From the NCBI GenBank assembly GCA_026119855.1, contig JAOWBW010000086.1, positions 710,407 to 774,406 of the forward strand: 64,000 nt of DNA, read 5' to 3'. The notes below the pieces were generated by a model. That model was given only the letters and a program-made list of their open reading frames with translations, searched no databases and was not told the origin of the DNA. The translations under genes were made by a program, and so were the position numbers. How positions within the stretch are numbered: the stretch's first letter is position 1; every line of letters starts with the position of its first letter. Positions 22,064 through 31,342 of the stretch are shown here, in pieces. Origin of the DNA: Campanula takesimana. Taxonomy: Eukaryota; Streptophyta; Magnoliopsida; Asterales; Campanulaceae.

Positions 22064-22676
22064 TCGTTGCTGGAATCTTTCGGTCGATCTGCTCTCCTAC
22101 ATCAGTCTCCTCCACCTCTAAAGAACTCGACTCCGAGTTCTCATCAGGATAAAGCACTCCATCCGCATAATACTCATAGATGTCAGCAACGTTGAAGGTG
22201 TTGGAGATGTTCAAATTATCCGGAAGAGCCACCAGATAAGCATTGTCATTAATTTTGCGTGTCACCTTGAATTGTCCATACTTGCGACGCTGCAATTTCT
22301 TGTACGTACCAACAGGAAAACGCTCTTTGCGAAGAAAAACCATCACTTCATCTCCCACCTTGAACACCTTGACCCGCTTCTTTTTGTCAGCAGCAGCTTT
22401 ATTCTTCAATCCCGTTGCCTCCAATTTAGCCTTGACAGCTTCCTTGACAGCTTGCACATCCTTCGCCATATTTTCAGCCGCTTGACTGACACCATGACCC
22501 TTAGGTAACGGTATCAAATCCACCACATGCCTAGGGGTAGAAGTATACACCAAAGAAAAAGGCGATTTACCTGTAGCTGAATGTACCGCACTGTTATAAG
22601 CAAACTCCACTTGCGGTAAAGCTAAATCCCACTGCTTCTCTTTGTCACCACAAACACTTCTGATCATATTTCCCAA
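22026..22676 (-). CDS. Gypsy integrase C-terminal part
   Basis: 216 codons. It continues the integrase after a frameshift near 22690: LGNMIRSVCGDKEKQWD, then FAYNSAVHSATGKSPF. Next comes a C-terminal domain of the form KVGDEVMVFLRKERFP - NDNAYLVALP - NVADIYEYY, typical of Gypsy integrase tails. The last ~25 residues are encoded inside the 3' LTR: the polypurine tract is read as LEVEET and the frame ends in the GC motif array (FRAPA, then TGA). No chromodomain signature follows. The frame is probably intact within itself but is no longer joined to the catalytic core. Confidence 0.85.
   Translation of the reverse strand: MGNMIRSVCGDKEKQWDLALPQVEFAYNSAVHSATGKSPFSLVYTSTPRHVVDLIPLPKGHGVSQAAENMAKDVQAVKEAVKAKLEATGLKNKAAADKKKRVKVFKVGDEVMVFLRKERFPVGTYKKLQRRKYGQFKVTRKINDNAYLVALPDNLNISNTFNVADIYEYYADGVLYPDENSESSSLEVEETDVGEQIDRKIPATTERPPGTFRAPA
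22105..22120 (-). other. Polypurine tract inside the pol frame
   Basis: The minus strand reads AGAGGTGGAGGAGAC directly before the 3' LTR and is also translated. Confidence 0.65.
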
Positions 22677-23752
22677 TGTCCGGTTAGTAACCTAACCTCT
22701 GTCTGTCCGTCCGTCTGCGGATGAGCTGTAGAACTTCTGTTTAGCGCAGTACCAAACATACGCCACAAAGTAATCCAGAAGTGGCTCAGAAATTTGGTAT
22801 CCCTGTCCGAAGTGATGGACTTAGGAACCCCATGGAGTCGGACAATTTCGCGAAAGAACAACTTCGCAATGTTAGTTGCATCCGCAGTCTTCTTGCAAGC
22901 AATAAAATGAGACATTTTGGAAAACCGATCCACAACCACAAAGACAGAATCCACACCCCGTTGTGTACGAGGCAAACCCAACACAAAATCCATAGATAAA
23001 TCTAGCCATATATCATCAGGAACAGGTAAAGGCAAATAAAGACCAGTATTTTGAGACTGACCTTTAGAAACCTGGCAAGTATAACAACGCCTGACAATAG
23101 AACCCGCATCCTTGCGCAGTTGAGGCCAAAAATATCTCTCCTCCAAACTAGCAATGGTCTTGTCTCGTCCCAAATGCCCACTAAGACCTCCACCATGTAA
23201 GTCTCGAATCAGCTTCTCTCGTAGAGACGAAACAGGAACACATAACCTATCTCCTTTGAACAGAAAACCATCCCGAATGTGAAAATCTGCACTAGGATGT
23301 TTACCCATACATTTAAACCACAACTCTTTGAAATCTGCATCATCTTCATAAAGTTCCTTCAGCAAATCAAAACCCACAATTTCCTGAGACAGCGTGAGTA
23401 ACAAAGAAGCCCTTCTACTCAAAGCATCGGCAACTTTGTTTTGAACCCCAGATTTATGCTGAATAATAAAAGGAAACTTATGCAGATAACTAACCCATCG
23501 ATCATGCATCTTGTTTATCATTTTCTGACTATGCAAAAATTTCAAAGCTAGGTGATCAGAAAATAAAATAAACTCCCTCTGAACAAGATTATGCTCCCAC
23601 TGTCGCAAGGCTCGATAAACTGCATAGAATTCCTGATCATAAGTACTCCACTTCTGTCGAGCCTCACTCAACTTCTCACTAAAGAAAGCCACAGGACGCT
23701 TTTCTTGTGAGAGAACAGCCCCAATCCCTACACCACTTGCATCACACTCCAC
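22664..23752 (-). CDS. Gypsy RNase H and integrase core
   Basis: 362 codons. RNase H: ECDASGVGIGAVLSQ at the start, YDQEFYAVYRALRQWEHNL, and the DHLALKFL segment. A linker ending NKVADALSRR follows. Integrase: a zinc-binding region ending CYTCQVSKGQ, then the catalytic core with DLSMDFVLGLP, SDRDTKFLSHFW and AHPQTDGQTEV. The frame breaks right after TEV, at the point where the third catalytic residue region continues in the frame of 22026-22676. Upstream it is separated from RT (23728-25749) by another frameshift near 23790. Confidence 0.9.
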   Translation of the reverse strand: MECDASGVGIGAVLSQEKRPVAFFSEKLSEARQKWSTYDQEFYAVYRALRQWEHNLVQREFILFSDHLALKFLHSQKMINKMHDRWVSYLHKFPFIIQHKSGVQNKVADALSRRASLLLTLSQEIVGFDLLKELYEDDADFKELWFKCMGKHPSADFHIRDGFLFKGDRLCVPVSSLREKLIRDLHGGGLSGHLGRDKTIASLEERYFWPQLRKDAGSIVRRCYTCQVSKGQSQNTGLYLPLPVPDDIWLDLSMDFVLGLPRTQRGVDSVFVVVDRFSKMSHFIACKKTADATNIAKLFFREIVRLHGVPKSITSDRDTKFLSHFWITLWRMFGTALNRSSTAHPQTDGQTEVRLLTGHWEI

Positions 23753-25749
23753 CTGAAATATTTTATTGAAATCTGGTAGAGCAAGAACTGGTGCGGTGCA
23801 AAGTTTTCCTTGATGAGGGCAAAACGCTGCTCTTGCTCAAAACCCCACTGAAACTTACCCTTCTTCAGACACTCGGTGATAGGGGCAGTAATAGTGCTAA
23901 AATTACGCACAAACCTCCTGTAAAATGTAGCTAAGCCATGAAAGCTACGCACCTCTGTTACCGATGTTGGGGCCGGCCAATCCCTGATTGCCCTCACTTT
24001 CTCCTCATCAACCTGAATCCCATCCTCACCAACCACAAATCCCAGGAAAAGCAATTTGTTGGTGCAGAACGTACGCTTCTTAAGATTGAGATACAACTGA
24101 TTATCTTTTAAGACTTGCAACACTTGTCTAAGATATTCTAAATGTGCAGTTCTATCTTTACTATAAATCAGGATATCATCAAAATAAACTACAACAAATG
24201 AGCCAATAAAAGGTCGGAATACCTGGTTCATCAACCTCATGAAAGTGCTAGGAGCGTTAGATAATCCGAATGGCATGACAAGCCATTCATAAAGGCCATC
24301 CTTGCTCTTGAACGCCGTTTTCCACTCATCCCCAGGTCTGATCCGAATCTGATGGTACCCACTGCGCAAATCCAGTTTAGTGAATAACTTAGAACCAGAC
24401 AACTCATCAAGCATGTCTTCCAAACGAGGAATAGGAAACCTGTACTTGATGGTGATTTTGTTGATGGCCCTACTGTCAACACACATGCGCCACTGATTAC
24501 CCTTCTTTGGCACAAGAAGGACTGGTACTGCACACGGGCTCATACTCTCCCTGATAAACCCCTTCCGCAACAAGTCCTCAATCTGCTCTCTAAGAATCTC
24601 ATTCTCTTTCAGACTCATGCGATAATGTGGGAGGTTTGGCAAACTAGCTCCCGGAATCAAATCAATCTGATGCTGAATGCCCCTCATGGGAGGGAGATCA
24701 TTGGGTAGCTCATCAGAAACCAACTCCTGAAACCCTGCAAGTAGTTCCTCAATGTCCCTTGGCAACCCAATCTCCACACTAACAGAACCCAACAACCCCT
24801 TGATGATTATCGGGCAGAAATACTCTGCCTCCTCAATAGCTGTTGTAAGATCCTTCTCATTCTGTATCAGCATCACCACCGGTTCATCCTTCTCAACCTG
24901 TTTCTCAAAACGTTGAACAGGAGCTATAGCAATTTTATGATTATCCCATTTAAACATCACTACATTATCCTTACCCCGATAAGTAATGTCACGGTCATAC
25001 TGCCACGGGCGACCAAGCAGTATATGACAGACATCCATACTCAGAACATCACACACAACCTCCTCCTTGTAGTATTTACCAATGGAAATAGGGACCCTGC
25101 AAGTCCGTGATACCCTGAGTTCTGAACCCTTGTTTACCCACCCCAAGCTATAGGGTTTCTCATGATGTTCAGTTTTCAATCCTAGAAAATCAACCAACTT
25201 CTGCGACACTAGATTCTCAGTGCAACCATTATCAATAATTAAATTACATACCTTGTTCTTAACGGAACAGTGTGCGTGAAATAGATTCTTTCTCTGCCCC
25301 TCATCCTTGGCAGATAATAGCATCTGTTGAAGCACAAAAGCAACCCGCTCCTCAGATTCCTCTTCAGTGAATTCAACCCCTTCATACTCATTATTCGCAT
25401 CTTCTTCTTTTTCTTCCCCATCCTCCAAGATCGCAGCAGTTCGCCTAGTGGTAGGGCAAACGTTGGATCTGTGACCCTGTCCACCACAACGATAACACTT
25501 GTCCCCAGTTGGCATGGCATAGGAGTTTTCTGCTTTCTGTGCTGGTGCCTTGCTCACTGCAGAACTACTAGTACCCCCAGTTCCCTTGGCCTGTGGAGGA
25601 GGGTTCTTAATTGTTGTCCCCTTCTCCTTATCAACCCCCAGCTCAGAACCGCTTTGTGGTACCCATTTACGAAAGGGAGGATTAAAATTCTTCGTGCTTG
25701 ATTTCTCCATGAGTTCAGCCTTTAAAGCTAGAGTGGAAGCGTCGGTCAA
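23728..25749 (-). CDS. Gypsy gag C-terminus, protease and reverse transcriptase
   Basis: About 670 codons, open after a TAG at 25753-25755. It continues gag without needing a start codon. Parts: CCHC knuckle CYRCGGQGHRSNVC (~85); an acidic stretch; aspartic protease IIDNGCTENLV (~171), where the usual DSG/DTG is DNG; RT with WRMCVDSRAINKIT, PFGLSNAPSTFMRLM and catalytic YFDD in VVYFDDILIYSK (~520); and the start of the RNase H connection. The last ~20 residues are out of frame. The DNG protease motif might be inactive or a lineage variant. Confidence 0.88.
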   Translation of the reverse strand: MTDASTLALKAELMEKSSTKNFNPPFRKWVPQSGSELGVDKEKGTTIKNPPPQAKGTGGTSSSAVSKAPAQKAENSYAMPTGDKCYRCGGQGHRSNVCPTTRRTAAILEDGEEKEEDANNEYEGVEFTEEESEERVAFVLQQMLLSAKDEGQRKNLFHAHCSVKNKVCNLIIDNGCTENLVSQKLVDFLGLKTEHHEKPYSLGWVNKGSELRVSRTCRVPISIGKYYKEEVVCDVLSMDVCHILLGRPWQYDRDITYRGKDNVVMFKWDNHKIAIAPVQRFEKQVEKDEPVVMLIQNEKDLTTAIEEAEYFCPIIIKGLLGSVSVEIGLPRDIEELLAGFQELVSDELPNDLPPMRGIQHQIDLIPGASLPNLPHYRMSLKENEILREQIEDLLRKGFIRESMSPCAVPVLLVPKKGNQWRMCVDSRAINKITIKYRFPIPRLEDMLDELSGSKLFTKLDLRSGYHQIRIRPGDEWKTAFKSKDGLYEWLVMPFGLSNAPSTFMRLMNQVFRPFIGSFVVVYFDDILIYSKDRTAHLEYLRQVLQVLKDNQLYLNLKKRTFCTNKLLFLGFVVGEDGIQVDEEKVRAIRDWPAPTSVTEVRSFHGLATFYRRFVRNFSTITAPITECLKKGKFQWGFEQEQRFALIKENFAPHQFLLYQISIKYFRWSVMQVV

Positions 25750-25752
25750 GTT

Positions 25753-26043
25753 CTATACCTGATGTAATCCCATCTTCTCCTGTATTGAGCTCTTCAGGCC
25801 GTTGATGTAATGAGCAACCTTTTGATCTTCAGACTCCTCAATCTCAACCCGCGCAGTATACCTCTGAAACTCAGTAGTATACTCATCAACTGTCCTCTTG
25901 CCCTGCACACAGTTGAGGTACAGTTTATATAAGATCTGCTCATAATCAGCCGGTAAAAATCTCTCAGAAATCAACTGCTTCATACGCCTCCAAGTTTTAA
26001 TTGACCCCTTTCCTTGCCGTCTCCTCCGTCCTCCCAGTTTATC
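25753..26043 (-). pseudogene. Gypsy gag middle segment between two stops
   Basis: Same frame as the gag start at 26484 and the pol segment below 25749. It is bounded by in-frame stops at 26044-26046 and 25753-25755. It reads ISERFLPADYEQILYKLY and YTARVEIEESEDQKVAHYINGL, typical of the retrotransposon gag (capsid) domain of Gypsy elements. Confidence 0.8.
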
Positions 26044-26484
26044 CTACCAAACTGCAGCAGTAGACTTCAATCGGATCGCTACCATCTTTACCTGTTTATT
26101 TGCAGGTACCTCCATAACTTCGAAAAAGCGATCTACTTCATTCTGCCAATCCAGAAAATCTTCGATCCCCATGGTTCCATAGAAAAAAGGAATATCAGCC
26201 TTAATTCTATAATCATGGCGGTTTCGATTATTACCTTGATCTGGTTCTTCATCAAGAACAACCTCTTCTTCAGAACTGAATTCTTCTTCATCCCGAGTCT
26301 CTGCCCTTTGAGGACGCCGAACTGGATCTCGAACTGGATCTACCCTGTCTCTCTCACCCCTACGGTTCTGATTGACATTCTGACCCTGTTGAGCGGCTAT
26401 CAACGCAGCGATTTGCGTTGTTAATGCAGCGATAGCGTTGGTTATACCTTCGATATCACCTTTTGTTACTCCTTGATCCCCCAT
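26044..26484 (-). CDS. Gypsy gag N-terminal segment
   Basis: 146 codons from the ATG at 26484, 38 bases past the primer site. It has an alanine-rich helical start (ITNAIAALTTQIAALIAAQQ), a charged middle with EEEFSSEEEVVLDEE, and the conserved capsid start IPFFYGTMGIEDFLDWQNEVDRFF (first 20 residues characteristic). It ends at a premature TAG after TAAVW. Capsid production from this copy is therefore blocked. Confidence 0.82.
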   Translation of the reverse strand: MGDQGVTKGDIEGITNAIAALTTQIAALIAAQQGQNVNQNRRGERDRVDPVRDPVRRPQRAETRDEEEFSSEEEVVLDEEPDQGNNRNRHDYRIKADIPFFYGTMGIEDFLDWQNEVDRFFEVMEVPANKQVKMVAIRLKSTAAVW

Positions 26485-26521
26485 AACGAATCAGTGGATG
26501 CAAAAGACAGGATATGGCCTG

Positions 26522-26533
26522 CTCTGATGCCAA
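26522..26533 (-). other. Primer binding site of the Gypsy element
   Basis: The minus strand reads TTGGCATCAGAGC next to the 5' LTR, the tRNA-iMet site with one change (TGGCATC for TGGTATC). Confidence 0.75.
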
Positions 26534-26534
26534 C

Positions 26535-26951
26535 TGACGCAGCACGGAAGCGATAGAATTCGTGAGTAGCGCAATAAACACAAGAGCTTTCAAGCGAAGC
26601 ACCCTCAAACACGATAATCTTGGAATCCACCAAGAATAGAGAAAAATCTCCAAGAACAAAGTTCAATTGATAAAATAAAGTTGTAACCCTAAAACAATGA
26701 AAGAAACGAGTATTTATACTCCTACCAAATAACATAACCTAAAATAAAGAATAAACCCGAAAATACCAAAAATAACCAAGCTAATCTGCTAAAAATCGAA
26801 AATACGTAAATCTGTGACAAATCCGCCCGACAAGCGGGCGGGCGCTTGATAAGGCCCAAGCGGGCGCTCATTCTGGCAGAAAGTTTGCCCGGCTTCAAGC
26901 GGGCGCTCAGTCGTTGCTGGAATCTTTCGGCCGATCTGCTCTCCTACATCA
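26535..26951 (-). repeat. 5' LTR of the Gypsy element
   Basis: 417 bp, starting TGACGCAGC. It lacks 22 bp present in the partner, exactly one unit of the motif array. TATA box at 26711-26720. The CCTTC duplication follows at 26952. Confidence 0.93.
26824..26910 (-). promoter_or_regulatory. GC-rich motif array, Gypsy 5' LTR
   Basis: Three words instead of four: GCGGGCGGGCGCTTG, AAGCGGGCGCTC and AAGCGGGCGCTC. The array begins about 105 bp upstream of the TATA box at 26711-26720 on the minus strand. Confidence 0.75.
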
Positions 26952-26956
26952 CCTTC

Positions 26957-27478
26957 CCACTAACAACACCTACGTTTTTCATAATCTCCGCGTATTCAAA
27001 AGTTTGGTACAGAAAGAGTATAAAGCTTCGGTGCTGTGACGAGAAAGAAAAGGAAATATCAAAAAGTAAAAGTGAATAAATCAAATTCTCCTAATTAACA
27101 AAATATATGGAGGATATGAAACTCGATGATATCCCCACATGTGTTTTGGAAATCAAACTCGTCAACACCGTTTAAAAAAAAAAAAAAAACTTTAAGCGAT
27201 TTGACCCTTGACCATAGAAACAAATGAGTTGTAAATTGGGGGGCCTACTTTTATGAACTGATTATTTCTTTTAGATCTGATTTGCTAAACATTGTTGCCA
27301 TTCAAATTCAAATATTAGCCGATACAATTTATCATGTAGGATTGAAAATAATCGTAATAAATTTTTAAAAAAATATTGAGTATGATTTTCTGGTTGTTGG
27401 ATTTAATTTACATATCACTGTTAAATATGAGTTGACAATTTCTGCTAAAATTCCTGATAGTAGTCAATATCTATTAAA
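26957..27478. other. AT-rich intergenic sequence
   Basis: A poly(A) run is at 27173-27189. Nothing else is recognised. Confidence 0.4.
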
Positions 27479-27480
27479 TA

Positions 27481-27744
27481 CTACCTATGTCCATAAATGA
27501 GTGTTCAAAATTTATTTTAAGGGAAATCTGAAAATCTCAAACTTTTTGTACAATTTAGTGGCAAAGCTTCATATATAATCTTGTAATATCCTTTCCAAAC
27601 ATTTAGTTTTGCAAATATAAAGAGACCGGTGAAAAAAATTCCCAAAAAAAAAATTTAGGGCCAAAGTTATGTTAAAAACAGACTCTCATTTTGGGACAAA
27701 GATTTCTTGAAAATGGACACTCATTTAGGGACAGAGGGAGGGAG
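27481..27744. mobile_element. Stowaway-type MITE
   Basis: Ends CTACCTATGTCCATAAATGA and its complement (CATTTAGGGACAGAGGGAGG), flanked by TA at 27479-27480 and 27745-27746. Confidence 0.75.
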
Positions 27745-27866
27745 TAGTTAATAATTTATAAGACTTGACATAGAGGTTTAAGGAACAAATTTTCAAAAAT
27801 AAAATTGTTATATATTATAGACACTTTAAATAAATATAAATAGTTAAACTTGATCTTTAAATTATA

Positions 27867-28119
27867 CTACCTCCGTCCCAGCTCAATGTGCATTGTTTGA
27901 CTTTTGTGGTCAACTTGACTGAACTTTGTCCTTAATTTTATGAAAATCTATATATCTCTATGCAATTTTGAAATATGTTATTGATACTATTCCTAACAAC
28001 AAAACAATAACTTTTATAATTGTATAATAATAGCTACATTTTCACAAAATAATGGTCAAAGTTCGAATGAATTGACCACATGAACAATAAAAGTGCACAT
28101 TAAGCTGGGACGGGCGTAG
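27867..28119. mobile_element. Stowaway-type MITE
   Basis: Ends CTACCTCCGTCCCAGCTCAA and CAGCTGGGACGGGCGTAG (as complement), with TA at 27865-27866 and 28120-28121. The interior has a TTTGACTTT/AAAGTTCGAA type inverted structure. Confidence 0.78.
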
Positions 28120-28522
28120 TATTTGATATGATTTTGTGATTTAGCTTATAGACACTTTAAATAAATATAAAATTAATTAATTAGGTCCGTATCAATAATT
28201 TGGGTTCACATACTAAGTTGAACCCGCAGGTCACATAATTGGGCATCGGGTCTAACAAAAATATAAGCTGTGTCACGACGTAAGTTTCTCGTTTCACATA
28301 ATGCAAGCAAGCAACATTTGCAGAGGTAATTTGAGTTTCTCTTACAGCATAAAGAAGTTATTTGCAGAGGTTACCTGACGTTTACCAAATCACATACTCC
28401 TATCATTGGACTATCTTTATCCCAACCCAAAACATAATTATAACCGTAACTGTTAGATTGTTCATTAAAGAGAAAAAAACGACAATCCGTTTGACTACAC
28501 CGTTGGACGTACAGTCCAAATC
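28120..28522. other. AT-rich intergenic sequence
   Basis: Nothing recognised beyond short repeats of TTTGCAGAGGT (near 28317 and 28361). Confidence 0.35.
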
Positions 28523-28676
28523 ATCTGTGCCACTTTTGTATACCACTTCATGTGCCACAAGTAATCTAATGGCTCATAGTTATTGAAATTGGTATTATTG
28601 TAATATTATGCAAACATGTGAACGATTGGATTACAAGTGGTACATGGAGTGACACACAAAAGTGGTACAGGAGATC
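28523..28676. mobile_element. MITE with GTACCACTTTTGTG ends
   Basis: Terminal inverted repeats of the type TGTGCCACTTTTGTATACCA against TGACACACAAAAGTGGTACA. A second member lies at 36371-36499. The superfamily is not determined. Confidence 0.6.
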
Positions 28677-28913
28677 TCAACTCTTATGCGGGCCTCTAAA
28701 CCCCCCAAAAGACGGATCGTTTTTCAAGAAAAAAAAAATGACTTTTGAGCAAGATAGTAGCACATTGACATGAATAGGTACATCACAGAGTCCACATTAC
28801 TAAAACTGCAAATGCACGCTGACCAAAATCTGGAGTAGACTACCTTACACAGGAAATTCTGCAACTCTTCACCATCAGGCATCAGGACAATAAATACGCA
28901 CCAGTTTCTAATA

Positions 28914-29177
28914 CCCCTCCGTCCTTATTTACCTTACAAAAATTATCATTTTGGGTATCCCTATTTACATTATAAAATCTCAAAAAGAAAAGTTTTGAAC
29001 ATTTTTTAAATAGTGGGACCCACTTGTCATACTCACAACAACTATCCACTTACTTTTCTCTACTCACTTTCTCTCTCCCACTCAACTATCTACGCTCACA
29101 ACACATCAAATTTACAATCATTTTTTTAATTTTTGTGCAAAGCCTCATTTTTGTAAGGTAAATAGGGACGGAGGGAG
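28914..29177. mobile_element. Stowaway-type MITE, same family as 29782-30047
   Basis: 264 bp, ends CCCCTCCGTCCTTATTTACC and GGTAAATAGGGACGGAGGGAG, TA flanks at 28912-28913 and 29178-29179. It has the same ends (ATTTACCTTACAAAAATT) as the MITE that disrupts the NFS2 exon. Confidence 0.82.
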
Positions 29178-29225
29178 TATTATATATTAAAAAAAAAAAA
29201 AAGGGAGAAAAAAGAACGAATCACT

Positions 29226-29396
29226 CTACTTGAAAGAAGAGAAAAAGGAGACAGTGTCCTTGAGCGCAAAGATGAAGCCCTCAATATCTTCTTTGGTGTT
29301 GTAGAAATAAAGGCTGGCCCGTACGCTAGCATTAATCCCTAAATGGCGATGCAGTGGCTGGGCACAATGGTGACCTGATCTTATAGCTACACCATG
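29226..29396 (-). pseudogene. NFS2: NFS2 remnant, last exon
   Basis: Acceptor AG at 29397-29398. The reading begins HGVAIRSGHHCAQP, including the cysteine of the SufS active-site loop, and ends SFFSSFK then TAG. No disabling change is seen in this exon. Confidence 0.9.
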
Positions 29397-29449
29397 CTGC
29401 AAAAAGTATTTACTTGTCAGCACCTATCCTTTAAAACACCTAACGTTAA

Positions 29450-29592
29450 TTCCGCTTGACTTTTCAAATATTTTAAGGTTACATTATAAGTTTTGGAAAT
29501 TCAGTTAATTTGAAGCCGAATTTTGAAAATGGGACTAACTTTCAGGAGCAAGCAAAAAAGAAAATGAGAGTATCATTTTGGGACGGAGGTAG
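29450..29592. mobile_element. Stowaway-type MITE remnant in the NFS2 last intron
   Basis: The right end GGGACGGAGGTAG next to TA is clear. The left end is degraded. The interior (TTTTAAGGTTACATTATAAG) resembles the MITE at 30180-30339. Confidence 0.55.
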
Positions 29593-29641
29593 TACTATTC
29601 AAAGATGCTATGAAACCTGTAATTTGGAGCAGTAAGCATAC

Positions 29642-30068
29642 CTGTTGATCGAGGAGAGTTGCAAGATCTGTCGGGTGAATATCTTCAACATTGAAAGAGC
29701 AAAGAGCGGCCCGCTTTACAGTTTCTGAAGGTTCTGGGCCATAGATGCGGACTTTGGGGATTGAACGCAGACTTTCATATACTCACTCCGTCCCCATTTA
29801 CATTACAAAAAATAGGTTTTGTACAAAAATTAAGAAAATGATTGTAAAGTTGATGTGTTGTGAGTGTAGATAGTTGAGTGGGAGAGAGAAAGTGAGGTAG
29901 AGAAAAGTAAGTGGATAGTTGTTGTGAGTATGACAAGTGGGTCTCACTATTAAAAAAATAATAAAAACTTTCATTTTTAGGATTTTGTAAAGTAAATGGG
30001 TACACCCAAAATAACAATTTTTGTAAGGTAAATAGGGACGGAGTGAGTAAATAATTAGCCAGCTCTAC
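29642..30068 (-). pseudogene. NFS2: NFS2 remnant, penultimate exon split by a MITE
   Basis: The exon runs 30068-30050, then resumes at 29781 and ends at 29642 with donor GTATGC. Between lies a MITE (29782-30047) with TA on each side. Removing the MITE and one TA rejoins ANYLYE in frame. With it present, 268 extra bases shift the frame and add stops. Confidence 0.9.
29782..30047. mobile_element. Stowaway-type MITE inside an NFS2 exon
   Basis: 266 bp with inverted ends CTCACTCCGTCCCCATTTAC and GTAAATAGGGACGGAGTGAG, TA duplication at 29780-29781 and 30048-30049. The long stems pair over tens of bases (TTACATTACAAAA with TTTTTGTAAGGTAA). Confidence 0.9.
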
Positions 30069-30179
30069 CTGCAGGTCATTATTATTCTATTCATTTATTT
30101 ATTTTATTGGGGACGGGGGTGTAAGTGTTAAGCTCACTAACCAGCCTTTGAAAGAAATCAGGCGTCTTCTTTCCATATA

Positions 30180-30339
30180 CTCCCTCCGACCCCAATTGAT
30201 ATGATTTTTCAAACATTTTAAGGTTCTTAATAAATTTTGAAAATTCAGTAATTTTAAAGCCTTAAATTGGAGATGGGACCAACTTTCTGATACAAACAAA
30301 AATGGAAAATGGGACTAATCATTTTAGGACAGAGGGAAA
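30180..30339. mobile_element. Stowaway-type MITE in an NFS2 intron
   Basis: Starts CTCCCTCCGACCCCAATTGA after TA and ends GGACAGAGGGAAA before TA. About 160 bp. Confidence 0.65.
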
Positions 30340-30375
30340 TACAAACTCAATTATAATGGGAGAAGAAATCACTTA

Positions 30376-30854
30376 TGTTAGAACATGACTTGCAAAACAA
30401 GTTATTTGGACCTTCCATTTATAAAATCATGATTATAATGTTAATATAAAGTGTAGTAAATAATAGTAAATATTGTGTAGAATTCTTGGATGTAATATTA
30501 CCTATTTTTGATGGGCAAAGTGGTAATTTAACATTACAAAAGGTTGAAAGGGTGTAGTCCCTATATGAGGTGCCTATTGGTTTCATATATAAAGGGTTCT
30601 CCATCAACCCTAGAAATCACTCCATTCATTTATTTTTTCTCCTAACTAATCTTCATATTGCTAGAGACATTAGAGAGAAAAGGCACAATCATTTAGAAGA
30701 ACTCCGTCCCCTTAATTCTTCTTCTTCTTCTTATTCTCCCTACAACATCTGTAATGGATTCAACAAGTATTATTTCGCTTCCGCCTTCATCTTTTTCCTC
30801 AATCTTATTCTGAAATGAGCGTGGCATTCAGGGGTTATAAAAATTGTTTCAACA
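30376..30854 (+). repeat. 5' LTR of the intronic Copia element
   Basis: TGTTAGAAC to TTTCAACA, 479 bp. TATA box TATATAAAGG at 30585-30594. No GC motif array. Small open frames around 30419-30818 recur in the partner and are not genes. Confidence 0.93.
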
Positions 30855-30856
30855 AT

Positions 30857-30869
30857 TGGTATCAGAGCC
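30857..30869 (+). other. Primer binding site, tRNA-iMet
   Basis: TGGTATCAGAGCC two bases after the 5' LTR. Confidence 0.9.
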
Positions 30870-31269
30870 CGCTCATATTTTGGTTTAAGTTTGAGTTCTT
30901 TTCGGGAAAGCTTTTATGCTTTATTCGATTCATTTTTCCTGTTGAATCATCAAGTTTTGATGTTGATTAGGGACTCTAATTCATTCATAGAGTACTGATA
31001 ATAATCATCTGAATTTAAGAAAATGGTTTGAAAAGTTTTGTTGAATGAACACAATGGTTCAAGTGTGACTATCCCTTCATAACATGGTTTTATGTCTAGT
31101 GCATACCATGTTGATCTACATACTTGATTCCATTGTTTTAAAGCAAGATTATCCCTAAATAACATGGTTTTATGTTGTAAAAAACATATTATGTAGATCT
31201 ACTTGTTGTTCATCATTTTTTGGGATAAAATTTGGAAAAGTGCAGCAAAGCATGCATGAAACGGTGGCT

Positions 31270-31342
31270 TTAGCTCGGTCTGGTCTTATGTTCTGCCCGG
31301 TCGGGTATTATAAGTTGCCCGGTCGCGCATGTACACTATTCA
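31270..31342 (+). repeat. GC-rich repeated words in the leader
   Basis: GCTCGGTCTGGTC, GCCCGGTCGGGT and GCCCGGTCGCGC within 73 bp of otherwise AT-rich leader. They are unlike the CAGGCGCCCGCCTG words, but the position (between primer site and gag) matches the leader array of the first Copia element. Confidence 0.5.

Larger units (their letters stand above)
21666..22104 (-). repeat. 3' LTR of the Gypsy element
   Basis: 439 bp, starting TGACACAGC and ending CTACATCA on the plus strand. It has a TATA box at 21842-21850 (minus strand) and a motif array at 21954-22063. The end of the pol frame lies inside it. Confidence 0.93.
21666..26951 (-). mobile_element. Ty3/Gypsy retrotransposon, full length, broken frame
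   Basis: 5286 bp on the minus strand with LTRs at 26535-26951 (5', 417 bp) and 21666-22104 (3', 439 bp) and a 5-bp duplication CCTTC (21661-21665, 26952-26956). Domain order is gag, CCHC, protease, RT, RNase H, integrase: Gypsy. Two stop codons and two frameshifts break a single original frame. The polyprotein runs through the polypurine tract into the 3' LTR, as in some chromoviruses (CRM group). No chromodomain is visible, so the lineage is left open. The LTR length difference comes from one 22-bp motif unit. Confidence 0.93.

Noticed and set aside
25327..25762. Plus-strand frames opposite the Gypsy pol, including a 124-codon one
   Set aside because: They mirror conserved minus-strand gag/protease coding sequence; composition fits a shadow.
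29775..30017. 80-codon minus-strand gene
   Set aside because: It is the MITE read through in the broken NFS2 exon.
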